Positions 37,972 to 46,790 of a DNA stretch of 64,000 bases are shown piece after piece; positions within the stretch are counted from its first letter, which is position 1; every line of letters starts with the position of its first letter. Source of the stretch: Leptospira barantonii (GTDB taxonomy: Bacteria > Spirochaetota > Leptospiria > Leptospirales > Leptospiraceae); the NCBI RefSeq assembly GCF_002811925.1, contig NZ_NPDS01000001.1, forward strand, positions 248,001 to 312,000, read 5' to 3'. The position numbers were made by a program, and so were the translations under genes. The notes under the pieces are model-generated. The model did not search any database and was not told the DNA's origin. It saw only the letters and a program-made list of their open reading frames with translations.

Positions 37972-38883
37972 ATGGATCTTCTTTCCGAAATATTAACCGC
38001 CGCCGCTTGGAAGAGCGATATTCTCGCGAGAACCTCGATGTATAAATCCTGGGGTTTGAAATTTCCCTGCGAACGAAGCGGAGGGTTTCACATTCTTTCC
38101 CAAGGTTCTTGTTTTGCAAGATTCAAGGGAGAATCGATTCCGCTTGAAAAAGGGGATATCTTATTCATCGCGAGAGGATTCAATCACGATCTTGTTTCTT
38201 CGCCGAAGGAAAAGGCGCTGGATATCGGCAGGTTTCGCGAAATTCTTCCCGAAGAATCCGAACTTTCCGGAACTCCGATCACCACGTTTGTTTCGGTTCG
38301 TTACGAGGTTCCGGAAACGACACAACATCCGTTCTTTTACGAACTTCCCGATCATATTCTGATTCGCGCCGGAGAAATTCCGTCGCATCATCCTCTGCAT
38401 ACGACTTTGATTTTAATTTCTCAGGAAGTCGATTCCGGTTTGGGTTCCGATTTGATTCTTCAGAGATTGACGGACATTCTTCTATATTACGTTATACGTC
38501 ATTGGTTGGAAACTCATCCCGCTCTTTCGCCCGGATGGAGAAGCGCTTTCAAGGACGAAAAGATTTTGGCCGCGTTGGAAGCGGTTCATAAAAAAACGGC
38601 TCACGCTTGGACCTTGGAAAATCTCGCTCGAACCGTGGGAATCTCTCGCGCTTCGCTTGCCAATCGGTTTCGCGACGTTTTAGGTTGTACTCCGATGGAT
38701 TATCTTGCGCGTCTTCGGATTGAGAAGGGAAGAAGTCTCATTCAGGATCAAAACGCGACTCTGGAAGAGGTGGCGCGTAACGTGGGATATTCTTCGGCCT
38801 TTGCGTTCTCGAAGGCGTTTAAAAGAATTCACGGTTTTTCTCCCCGCAACGAGGATCTTCAAAAAATCAAAAACGTTTCTTGA
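37972..38883 (+). CDS. AraC family regulator with cupin-type sensor domain
   Basis: About 303 residues. The N-terminal 190 residues match the cupin-like (Cupin_6) sensor: a pattern of strands around GGFHILSQGSCFARFKG and PLEKGDILFIARGFNHDL. The C-terminal AraC domain shows WTLENLARTVGISRASLANR and the second motif VARNVGYSSAFAFSKAFK. It is divergent from the NmrA-like gene, its probable target. The ATG at 37972 (MDLLSEIL) fits the family start; an upstream ATG at 37951 would add seven residues and overlaps a palindrome arm. Confidence 0.9.
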   Translation: MDLLSEILTAAAWKSDILARTSMYKSWGLKFPCERSGGFHILSQGSCFARFKGESIPLEKGDILFIARGFNHDLVSSPKEKALDIGRFREILPEESELSGTPITTFVSVRYEVPETTQHPFFYELPDHILIRAGEIPSHHPLHTTLILISQEVDSGLGSDLILQRLTDILLYYVIRHWLETHPALSPGWRSAFKDEKILAALEAVHKKTAHAWTLENLARTVGISRASLANRFRDVLGCTPMDYLARLRIEKGRSLIQDQNATLEEVARNVGYSSAFAFSKAFKRIHGFSPRNEDLQKIKNVS

Positions 38884-38887
38884 GCGA

Positions 38888-39574
38888 TTAAAGAGAGAAG
38901 GGGATCATCGCTTTTAAAGATTCCTCTTGGATTAGTTCTGGGTGAAGCGTCCAAGATTGGTTTCGCGAAAGTTCCATGAAACCCTTTCTTTGTGTAAAAG
39001 ATTTATAATTCTTTAAGGTTTCCGAAATTATTTTAAAATCGTTACTCATTTTATCCGGAATTCCGTCTCGATTCATATCCAATTCGATTCTTTTCATCGG
39101 ATAAATCCAAATTTCGGCCTTACGATCTTGATCGGAATCTATTTCGATTCTCGCAACAATCCCCGAGTTTGTTTTCGGTTTTGCAAATTTGTTATAATAT
39201 TGGGTCGTCTCAAAAAAACCGTCCGCATCCGTATCATTTTTTTCAATGAGTTTAACATTGTCGGGGCCAAACCAGATTTTTCGATCCACTCTTTGCGGGT
39301 TTTTTACGGCGCTTTCATTGTAGAATATCTCTAAAGATTTCGGATCCTGCGAATCCATTTTTAACCACATCCAATCGTCCGGAGTTTTCTTTTGATACTC
39401 GAAGGTTTCCATAAATATAGAAATCTTTGAATCTGTTTTCGTATAAAGAGTATTATCAACTGAGCCGTCTTTATTTTGATCGAGTGGAGTTCCTTGAAAA
39501 GGGGAGTTGCAGGTCGAAACCGCAAAAAAAAGGATCCAAAAGAAAAGATAAGAACGATACTTTCTAAAAAACAT
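38888..39574 (-). CDS. Lipoprotein with Asp-rich calcium-binding-like repeats
   Basis: A 228-residue protein with a leader ending in the lipobox VSTC. The mature part holds four acidic loops: DQNKDGSVD, DTDADGFFE, DSDQDRKAE and DMNRDGIPD. These resemble EF-hand or dockerin-type calcium loops. The rest is not recognised. It is probably an outer-membrane or periplasmic lipoprotein. It converges on the AraC gene with only 4 bp between stops. Confidence 0.75.
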   Translation of the reverse strand: MFFRKYRSYLFFWILFFAVSTCNSPFQGTPLDQNKDGSVDNTLYTKTDSKISIFMETFEYQKKTPDDWMWLKMDSQDPKSLEIFYNESAVKNPQRVDRKIWFGPDNVKLIEKNDTDADGFFETTQYYNKFAKPKTNSGIVARIEIDSDQDRKAEIWIYPMKRIELDMNRDGIPDKMSNDFKIISETLKNYKSFTQRKGFMELSRNQSWTLHPELIQEESLKAMIPFSL

Positions 39575-39601
39575 TGATAAATTCTTCCCTGTGAAGCTGA
39601 T

Positions 39602-39627
39602 GAAAAGGCCATCTTTCGATGACCTTT
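39602..39627 (-). terminator. Hairpin after the lipoprotein gene at 39657
   Basis: On the minus strand the RNA would form AAAAGGUCAUC-GAAA-GAUGGCCUUUU, a stem fully paired with one G-U pair and capped by a GAAA tetraloop. It ends in four U. It lies 30 bp after the stop at 39657. On the plus strand the hairpin has a mismatch but a longer T run, so it might work in both directions. Confidence 0.6.
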
Positions 39628-39656
39628 TTTTTGTTCTAACGCAAGTCGAATGTGGC

Positions 39657-40424
39657 TTAGAATTGTGTATTCAAAGTTGCGCAAGTGTTTGTCGCGGTGG
39701 AGCTACTTCCGTAAGTGCAAGCGCCGACTGCAAGTTTTGATATCTTTGCTTTGGTGTTTGCGGTAGCATCCAACATTAAAACGCCGCTAAAGTCTGTGGC
39801 TATTTTGTTTGTCACTGCAGTTACGCAAGCGGTATCAGTTGCCGAAGCGGCCGCAGTTGCAATAAGGCTCGTATAGTTCAGATTTTTGAAAAGATTCACA
39901 TCGAGAAGATTCAATGCAAGAATTTCCGCTTCGGAAAATCCCAACGCTCCCAACATAACTTTAAAAGGCGCAATTCCTTCCGCACGTAGGTCGGCAATCG
40001 GATAGAATCTGGTTTTCTCAGCGGTTGTATCAAAAGCGGTTTGAGCCGCGGCGGTCGAGTTTGTAGTCGCTACGTTGTTTTTTGAATTTGTTAAGTTCGT
40101 GATCGTGGTTGAATTACAGCCTAATGACGTCGCTAACGTGATTGCGGTATCATATTTACCTTGGGTCAGCACGGTTGCATCGGCTAAAGTGGAACCCGTA
40201 AGTGTTGCTTGGTTGCAACCTCCCTTTGGAATGACGTTCAATTGCGCTGAATACAAAGTTGAGCTTGTTCTTGTAACCATAGCGCAGTTCCCGCTGGTTT
40301 GATCCACTAAATAAAGCAATCCCGCCGTTACGACATCATCGTTTCCATCATCCTTTGGTTTGCAAGCTACCAATGTAAGCATCAGTGCTAACCCCGCGAT
40401 TGCTTTTGTTATATTTCCTTTCAT
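39657..40424 (-). CDS. Lipoprotein, Ala/Thr/Ser-rich
   Basis: About 255 residues from the ATG at 40424, which follows an AAATGAGG ribosome-binding site. That makes an in-frame ATG at 40436 unlikely, since it would contain the site. The leader ends in the lipobox TLVAC followed by an acidic KPKDDGNDD linker. The mature part is rich in Ala, Thr, Asn and Ser with scattered cysteines. No domain recognised. The codon mix and composition differ from neighbours, being less GC-rich. Confidence 0.72.
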   Translation of the reverse strand: MKGNITKAIAGLALMLTLVACKPKDDGNDDVVTAGLLYLVDQTSGNCAMVTRTSSTLYSAQLNVIPKGGCNQATLTGSTLADATVLTQGKYDTAITLATSLGCNSTTITNLTNSKNNVATTNSTAAAQTAFDTTAEKTRFYPIADLRAEGIAPFKVMLGALGFSEAEILALNLLDVNLFKNLNYTSLIATAAASATDTACVTAVTNKIATDFSGVLMLDATANTKAKISKLAVGACTYGSSSTATNTCATLNTQF

Positions 40425-40921
40425 GAAAAACCTCATTTGTTTTGTTTAAGTGAGTAACTATCACTTGTAGGTTATTTCTTTTGCTTGTGAATGTAGGTCA
40501 AAGTTTTTAATAAAAATATAAAAAAACACAAATGATTTGTTTTTAATAATAACTATTAAAAAATAATAATATTCTAATGTGTGTTTAATTTAATTAAGAT
40601 GTAGGCAATAAAATTAATTCTAATTATAGAAATGAATAGGATTGCTATAGTATTTTTTTATTCATTTGATAAGGCGATAAGCTCTTTTCTTGCCTGCCTT
40701 ATCTTTGTTCGTTGAATAGTTTTGTTTTAAAAGTTGAAAAGTTTTTGATATTGCGGTAGGTGCGAGAATGATTGTTAGGGAAGTTTTTTCACACTTCGAA
40801 TTTATAATTCAGATAATGTTGATAACAAACTAAAAATAGTTTCGATTGAGTGGAGGAAGTTTTTTTGAATGAGAAGTGGGAATATCATAATTCTATCATA
40901 TTCCCTTTCCGGATTTTATCT
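40425..40921. other. AT-rich gene-free region, about 500 bp
   Basis: No supportable gene. The stretch 40490-40680 is strikingly AT-rich, with runs such as aaaaatataaaaaaacacaaa and aataataatattct, unlike the rest of the window. Near its end at 40448-40466 lies an inverted repeat AAGTGA...TCACTT just before the lipoprotein's ribosome-binding site. It could hold a strong promoter or be a decayed/inserted segment. Confidence 0.6.
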
Positions 40922-42298
40922 TTAGTTTTCTTGCTTCCAAGTTCCCAAAGAATATTTTCCGGAAATAAGTTCCAATTCTCCCAATGTATACGGATCTTGG
41001 TCCTCGATCTCCGAAGTCGCCATTTTCTGTAAAGGTTTTGAATCCCCGTCGAAATCCAAAACGGCAACGCTTGCTAAGAATTTAAAACCCTCGGAAAGAC
41101 CCGAAACGTTTTCTTTTCCGAACGTCTTCCATGGAATTTTAAACCGAATCGTATAACCGTCCGAAGACGATTGAAGAGCGGCTTCCACGTCTTCTTTGGG
41201 ATATTTTTTGCCGTTCCGGAGTATTTCTATTTTGCCGTTTTCTAATATTCGAAACGAAAGGAGAATTCCTTTGGGGCCGATTTTTTTACGAAGTCCGGCA
41301 TTCGTGTCGAAGTCGAGGAGAGTGGAATCGAGATCGGCGGTAAACTCGACCCGATCACAATCCCTCGACGCGAATTGAGAATTGCAAAATCGAATTTGAT
41401 CGTCTTTGACGGAAACCTGTAGCGCAAGAAATTGAGAATTCCAACCGGATCGAATCCGAAACGAAAGATCCTGCGGTCCTTTCCAAGAATTGTTTTTGCC
41501 GATCATCCAATTTCGATCCTGAATTTCAAAAGGAAGAACCGGTAAAAAATCCCAAGCCGCGCCGAAGGAAAATCCGTTTTGAGTTTGAGAGGAGAGAATT
41601 TTTTTAAACCGAATTTCTTTTCGGGGCGGAATGGATTCCTGTTCCGATTCCATTTTTCCATCGTAACTTCGGGAAGAATCGAGATTGATCCGATTGAAGG
41701 AATGTTTCAAACCGTCCCCGAAAGAAGTATGATAACTGTAAGTATCGCTTCCGATCCATTGCCAAGCTGAAGATTTAAACCGGATCGTTTCCGAGTTGGA
41801 CCATCTCCAATTCGAACCGCCGTACGAATTTACTTTGATCTTTCCGCCTGAGCACTGTAAGGTGATCTCCGGTCTTCCGTAAACTCCTCCGCAGGCGTTG
41901 CAGGGAATCATCGGTATCATCGAATCGAAACGGTAATTTCCTTTCGGATCTCCTAAGGCGATCCCAAGAAATCCGTTTTGATCCATGGCTTTTTCATCCG
42001 AAGAATCCGTTTGTTTGACGCGCATCGTGAACGCGAAGTCTTCGATTCCGTCCTTGTTCCAATCGTTTTTGCAGAATTCTTCTCCGCTTCCGAACTCGAA
42101 GGAAAACGGAAAGTTTTTCTTTTTCCATTCTTCCTCGAATCTTTTTTTGATAACGGATAGATTGTCGCCTTCCGATCCGAGCGGAATCCAGGCGCCGAGA
42201 ACGGCGATTGAAAGAATCGAGATTGCGTAAACCGATTTTATTAAAAGGACGAACGCGTTCGTCTGCGGGAGAATGAATTTAAACCGAAGCTGTGACAT
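40922..42298 (-). CDS. Exported protein with C-terminal CBM9-like domain
   Basis: A 458-residue protein with one hydrophobic N-terminal segment (about 15-40, signal or anchor). Residues about 80-115 include DWNKDGIEDFAFTMRV, an acidic FG-GAP-like loop, and a CNACGG cysteine pair follows. The last 190 residues look like a family 9 carbohydrate-binding-type domain (DLSFRIRSGWNSQFLALQV, DRVEFTADLD, FKIPWKTFG). A surface or periplasmic sensor or binding role is inferred. It is divergent from the first cyclase-like gene. Confidence 0.75.
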   Translation of the reverse strand: MSQLRFKFILPQTNAFVLLIKSVYAISILSIAVLGAWIPLGSEGDNLSVIKKRFEEEWKKKNFPFSFEFGSGEEFCKNDWNKDGIEDFAFTMRVKQTDSSDEKAMDQNGFLGIALGDPKGNYRFDSMIPMIPCNACGGVYGRPEITLQCSGGKIKVNSYGGSNWRWSNSETIRFKSSAWQWIGSDTYSYHTSFGDGLKHSFNRINLDSSRSYDGKMESEQESIPPRKEIRFKKILSSQTQNGFSFGAAWDFLPVLPFEIQDRNWMIGKNNSWKGPQDLSFRIRSGWNSQFLALQVSVKDDQIRFCNSQFASRDCDRVEFTADLDSTLLDFDTNAGLRKKIGPKGILLSFRILENGKIEILRNGKKYPKEDVEAALQSSSDGYTIRFKIPWKTFGKENVSGLSEGFKFLASVAVLDFDGDSKPLQKMATSEIEDQDPYTLGELELISGKYSLGTWKQEN

Positions 42299-42362
42299 CT
42301 GATTGTTAACAAATCAATCCGGAATTCTTGATGAGAATTGATTTATAGAGTTTGAATATTCA

Positions 42363-42390
42363 TTGACCTATTCGTTTAACAACGCATAAT
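42363..42390 (+). promoter_or_regulatory. Candidate sigma-70 promoter of the first cyclase-like gene
   Basis: TTGACC (42363-42368), 16 bp, then CATAAT (42385-42390), 35 bp before the ATG. The palindrome GAATATTC lies immediately upstream (42354-42361). The same GAATATTC...TTGACC pair occurs before the second paralogue at 44573-44589, where no good -10 follows. Confidence 0.5.
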
Positions 42391-42424
42391 TTCGTATAAC
42401 TCGAAAGAACTTTTCGGTATCATT

Positions 42425-44539
42425 ATGAGCCTTGTGCGATTTTCCGTCTGCCTATGTTGTCTTCTTTTTTTATCCTGCGATTGGCTTTCGCCCACTCAGT
42501 TTCCAAAAGCCGAACGCGGTGTTCTGGATTTGAGAGAATGGGATTTTGATAAAAACGGTCCCGCTCTTTTGGAAGGAGAATTTCGATTCTTATGGAAGAA
42601 TTTTTCCTCCGAAGTGTGGACGGAAAATTCGGATTTCGCAGTCGTGCCGAAGGCTTGGATCAAACTTCCGGATTCTCAGGAAAAGAATTATACCTCTCTT
42701 GGTTACGCGACTTATTTTTTAAAGATTCGTTTACCGGATTCTTTTCTCGATCAGGAACTTGCGTTTCAGACGGATATTTCCGAAACCGCGTATGAAATCT
42801 ATCTGAACTCGCAAAAACTCGGCGAGGTGGGTAACGTGGGAGTTAGCGCCGAAACTTCCAGACCGGAATGGAACAAAAAGATTTTTTCGTTCCACAACAA
42901 GGATAAGGAAATAGTTCTTAAAATTCTAATATCAAATTTTCATCATGCACGGGGAGGGCTTACCGGAAAATTTTTTATCGGCAAAAGTTCTTCGATTCAA
43001 TCGATCCGGGAAAAAAGACTTACGTTGGAGGTCTTCGTTTTCGGAAGTCTTGCGATTATGGCCTTGTATCATTTGACTTTGTTTTTCTTGAGACAAGAGG
43101 AGAAGTCGGTTCTCTATTTCGGTATATTGTGTTTTATTTATTGTTTTAGGGCCATGAGTACGGGGGAGAATCTGGTTCAGATTCTGGTTCCGGGTTTGGA
43201 TTATTCGATTCATTCCAAACTCGTTTATCTTTCCATTTATCTGGCCGTTCCGGTTTTTGCGGCGTTTTTTCGTTCTTTGTTTCCGACCGAATTCAATTCT
43301 TATTTATATTATGGAATTCTAATTATCGGCGGTTTGTCCTCCGCGATCGTAGCGATCACTCCTCCTTCGTTCTTCACCGGAACGATAGACGTTTATTATC
43401 TTTTCACGTTCTTCGTTTTCTTTTACGGTTTTTTTATTCTTGTGACGGCGATTCTTAAAAAAAGAAGCGGCGCGATTCTTTTGCTCAGCGGTTTGCTCGT
43501 GTTCTTTGCCGTTTTTCTTCAGGATACGCTCTACAATAAAAGAATCATCAATACGGGTTATTTTTCGCCGATCGGTCTGCTCGCGATGGTTTTTTCACAG
43601 GCTTATCTTCTTGCGAACCGTTATTCTCAGGCGTTCGGCGCGATCGTGGATCTTACGAAGTCGCTTAACAAAACGAATACTTCGTACGGACTTTTTGTTC
43701 CGAGGGAATTTCTGAAAATTCTGAACGAACACAATTTCATCGACGTAAAACTCGGAGACGTCGCCGAAGAGGAAATGACGATTCTTTACAACGAGATCCG
43801 AACGGCTCAGTTCATCGGTGATCAAGCCAACGCAAAGGAGAATTTCGAATTCATCAATTCTTACTTGGGTAAGGTCGGGCCTTTGATCCGGGATAAGAAC
43901 GGATTCATCGATAAATATTTCGGAGACGCGTTTCTGTCCCTATTCTCCCAAAAGGCGGAAGACGCTCTGGAAAGCGCCGTTGGGATCCAGGGTATATTAA
44001 AAGAAATTAATATGATTCGAATCGGCAAGGGTAAAGAAGCCGTTCGAGTCGGAACGGGTCTTCACAAAGGGCCGATTCTTCTCGGAACTATCGGAGAATC
44101 GGAACGGATGGAAGGCGCAGTGATTTCTCCTTCCGTTACTTTAGCGACTCGAGTCGGACAGCTTTGCAGATTGTTCGATTCTTCGATTTTGATTACGGAT
44201 CACGTTTTATTCGGTTTGGAAAATCCCGAAAAGTATTCCATGCGTGTCATCGATCGGATTCAGTTGAAAGGTCACAACTCGGTTGTGACGATTTTAGAAG
44301 TTTTTAATGGACAATCCGAATCCCTTCTCGATCAGTTTATGGACACGAAAGAAGAATTCGAACGCGGAATCGCAAACTTCAGACAAAGAAATTTCGAGGA
44401 AGCCTGCGTGATTTTCAATCGGGTTTTGGAAAGAAACAAAATGGATCAACCCGCGCGCTGGTATCTTGAAAAGTCGATTCATTACTGTAGATTCGGTTCC
44501 CCAAACAATTGGGACGGTATTACGGTCTTGGATGTTTAA
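42425..44539 (+). CDS. 7TMR-DISM lipoprotein-like receptor with degenerate class III cyclase domain
   Basis: A 704-residue membrane protein. The leader ends in LFLSC, a possible lipobox. A periplasmic 7TMR-DISM jelly-roll (about 30-185), seven membrane helices (about 200-400), a cyclase-like domain (about 445-640) and a TPR-like tail follow. In the cyclase domain the first metal Asp is Glu457, the IGD Asp is Pro569 and the transition-state Asn is Thr572. Asp501, the adenine Lys497 and Arg576 remain. Catalysis is therefore doubtful. The next gene is a paralogue in the same orientation, 87 bp downstream. Confidence 0.88.
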   Translation: MSLVRFSVCLCCLLFLSCDWLSPTQFPKAERGVLDLREWDFDKNGPALLEGEFRFLWKNFSSEVWTENSDFAVVPKAWIKLPDSQEKNYTSLGYATYFLKIRLPDSFLDQELAFQTDISETAYEIYLNSQKLGEVGNVGVSAETSRPEWNKKIFSFHNKDKEIVLKILISNFHHARGGLTGKFFIGKSSSIQSIREKRLTLEVFVFGSLAIMALYHLTLFFLRQEEKSVLYFGILCFIYCFRAMSTGENLVQILVPGLDYSIHSKLVYLSIYLAVPVFAAFFRSLFPTEFNSYLYYGILIIGGLSSAIVAITPPSFFTGTIDVYYLFTFFVFFYGFFILVTAILKKRSGAILLLSGLLVFFAVFLQDTLYNKRIINTGYFSPIGLLAMVFSQAYLLANRYSQAFGAIVDLTKSLNKTNTSYGLFVPREFLKILNEHNFIDVKLGDVAEEEMTILYNEIRTAQFIGDQANAKENFEFINSYLGKVGPLIRDKNGFIDKYFGDAFLSLFSQKAEDALESAVGIQGILKEINMIRIGKGKEAVRVGTGLHKGPILLGTIGESERMEGAVISPSVTLATRVGQLCRLFDSSILITDHVLFGLENPEKYSMRVIDRIQLKGHNSVVTILEVFNGQSESLLDQFMDTKEEFERGIANFRQRNFEEACVIFNRVLERNKMDQPARWYLEKSIHYCRFGSPNNWDGITVLDV

Positions 44540-44626
44540 AAAAAAATCTTCGTTTCGCAAATAGGTCAGGTCGAATATTCAACTTGACCGACTCGAACTT
44601 CGAGGGAGAGAATCAAGAAAGGCTCC

Positions 44627-46765
44627 ATGACTTTCCATAGCTTTTTTCAAAGACGAGTATTTGTTCTTCTTGGACTCTTTTTTGTTTTAAATCATTGCGC
44701 TTTGGAATCGGAGCGTCCTCATATCTCCGCGTCTTCCGGCGCGATCGATCTTTCGTCTTGGAATTTTGAAGAATACGGCCCCGTAGCTCTACAAGGCGAT
44801 TGGACTTTTCGTTGGAACGAATTTGCGGAAAGCCCGAACATCGAGCCTGAAAAAAACAGAATCATGCCGGTTCCAAAGGCTTGGACCCGGATTCAAGACT
44901 CCGATGGAAAGAATTATCCGGGAACCGGAATCGCAACATATTTTTTGAAAGTGATTCTTCCCGAAAATAAGAAGCCGGTAAATTTTGCGATCTTGGCCGA
45001 AACTTCCGAAACCGCTTACGAAGTTTGGATCGACGGAAATAAAATTGGAGCGCACGGAGTTCCGGGGAAAGCCGCGGATTCTTCCACTCCGGAATGGAAC
45101 GTGAAGATTCTTCCGTTTCAAATACAAAAACAGGAATTCCTAATACGAATTCCTATATCAAACTTTTATCATGCAAGAGGCGGTTTGACAGCGCGTTTGA
45201 TATTGGGAAACGAGGATCAGATCATTCGTCTCCGTGAAAAAAGAATGACCGTGGACGTTTTTCTTCTCGGGTTCTTGGTCGCGATGGCCTTGTATCATTT
45301 CACTCTTTATTTTTTGAGAAAGAAGGACGTCGCCCTTTTATATTTCGGAACTCTTTGTTTCGTTTTTTGTTTTAGAGAGATCACCACGGGGCAGAATCTC
45401 ATCCAAGTGATTTTCCCCGGAGTTTCCTATCACCTTCACATGAGAATCGTGTATTTGAGTTTTTATCTGATTCCTCCGATCACCACCGCGTTTTTACGAG
45501 CGTTGTTCCCGGATGAAATGAGAAAGGAACTTCACTACGCGGTCGTTTTTATCGCTTCGATCTTTTCCTTGGTCGTGGTTTCTCAGGATCCGGTTTTGTT
45601 TACGGGAACGATCGAATACTATTACGTTTTTACGTTCCTTTGTTTTGCGTCAGGGTTCTTCGTATTGATGCTTGCGTTAATCCGAAAAAAACCGGGTGCG
45701 ATCGCGATTATGATCGGTATGTCCGCGATTTTTCTCGCGTACAGTCAGGACATCTTCTACAACAAAAGAATCATTCCCACGTTTATCCTCGCGCCCTTCG
45801 GTTTGATCGCTCTGATTTTTTCCGAAGCATTCCTTTTGGCGAAACGATATTCTTTGGCCTTCGACGCGGTGGAGGATATGTCCGAAAGTTTAAAGAAGGT
45901 GAATTCTTCTTACGGGCTGTTCGTTCCGAGGGAACTTCTTAAAATATTAAATAAACATGATATTCTCGACATAAAACTCGGGGACATCGCGGAAGAGGAG
46001 ATGAGTCTTCTCTACAACGAAATTCGAACCTTTTCCGAATTCGCCGAACAGATGGACGGAAAGGAGAATTTCGAGTTCATCAATTCCTTTCTCGGAAAGG
46101 TCGGGCCCGCGATTCGGGAACGTGACGGATTTATCGATAAGTATTTTGGCGAAGCGTTTCTTGCGCTTTTTCCACCCGAACCCGAAAAGGCGTTGGAAAG
46201 CGCGGTTGAAATTCAAAGAATTCTAAGAGAGTTCAATCGAGAAAGGATCGCGAAAGGAAAAGATCCGGTCCGTTCCGGAAGTGGGATTCATACCGGGCCG
46301 ATTCTTCTCGGAACGATCGGTGAAGCGGAAAGAATGGAAAGTACGGTTATTTCCTCGTCGGTGAGCGTTGCGTCTAAGATCGGTCAGTTGTCGAAGATGT
46401 ATGATTCTTCCCTGTTGATTACGGACTCGACTTTATTTCGTTTAACAAATTCATCCAAATACTATTATCGAGTTGTGGATCGGGTTCAGATTCGGGAACA
46501 AAGAAGTGTCTATACGGTTTTGGAAGTGTTCAACGGGCTTCCCGAAACCTTAATCGATTCCTACATGAACACACGCGAGGAATTCGAGCGAGGAATTCTT
46601 TTGTTCCGTGAGAAACATTTCGAGGAAGCCTGCGTCGTTTTCAACAGGATCTTGGAAAAAAATCGGGCCGATCAAGCCGCCCGAGTTTATCTGGAAAAAT
46701 CGGTTCACAACTGCAGATTCGGAGTTCCCGAAAATTGGCAGGGAGTGACCTTGCTCGGAGATTGA
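44627..46765 (+). CDS. 7TMR-DISM receptor with degenerate cyclase domain, tandem paralogue
   Basis: A 712-residue protein with the same domain order as its upstream neighbour: leader with possible lipobox VLNHC, periplasmic sensor, seven helices, cyclase-like domain, TPR-like tail. The active site is more eroded: both metal-binding Asp are Glu (465 and 509), the IGD Asp is Ser577, the Asn is Ser580 and the Arg is Lys584. The fold-forming blocks (GFIDKYFG, HTGPILLGTIGEAERME) are conserved, so it is maintained as a protein. It could be a pseudo-cyclase partner of the upstream protein or a sensor with a new output. Confidence 0.88.
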   Translation: MTFHSFFQRRVFVLLGLFFVLNHCALESERPHISASSGAIDLSSWNFEEYGPVALQGDWTFRWNEFAESPNIEPEKNRIMPVPKAWTRIQDSDGKNYPGTGIATYFLKVILPENKKPVNFAILAETSETAYEVWIDGNKIGAHGVPGKAADSSTPEWNVKILPFQIQKQEFLIRIPISNFYHARGGLTARLILGNEDQIIRLREKRMTVDVFLLGFLVAMALYHFTLYFLRKKDVALLYFGTLCFVFCFREITTGQNLIQVIFPGVSYHLHMRIVYLSFYLIPPITTAFLRALFPDEMRKELHYAVVFIASIFSLVVVSQDPVLFTGTIEYYYVFTFLCFASGFFVLMLALIRKKPGAIAIMIGMSAIFLAYSQDIFYNKRIIPTFILAPFGLIALIFSEAFLLAKRYSLAFDAVEDMSESLKKVNSSYGLFVPRELLKILNKHDILDIKLGDIAEEEMSLLYNEIRTFSEFAEQMDGKENFEFINSFLGKVGPAIRERDGFIDKYFGEAFLALFPPEPEKALESAVEIQRILREFNRERIAKGKDPVRSGSGIHTGPILLGTIGEAERMESTVISSSVSVASKIGQLSKMYDSSLLITDSTLFRLTNSSKYYYRVVDRVQIREQRSVYTVLEVFNGLPETLIDSYMNTREEFERGILLFREKHFEEACVVFNRILEKNRADQAARVYLEKSVHNCRFGVPENWQGVTLLGD

Positions 46766-46768
46766 CGG

Positions 46769-46790
46769 AATATTCTAAAATTAGAATATT
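46769..46790. terminator. Inverted repeat between convergent genes
   Basis: AATATTCTAA and TTAGAATATT are perfect 10-base arms around AA, filling the whole gap between the two convergent stops. It has no GC pairs except one per arm, so as a terminator it would be weak. It may act in both directions or mark a repeat. Confidence 0.4.

Noticed and set aside
42425..46765. Calling the two 7TMR-DISM proteins active adenylate cyclases
   Set aside because: Metal-binding and transition-state residues are replaced in both, so activity cannot be assumed.
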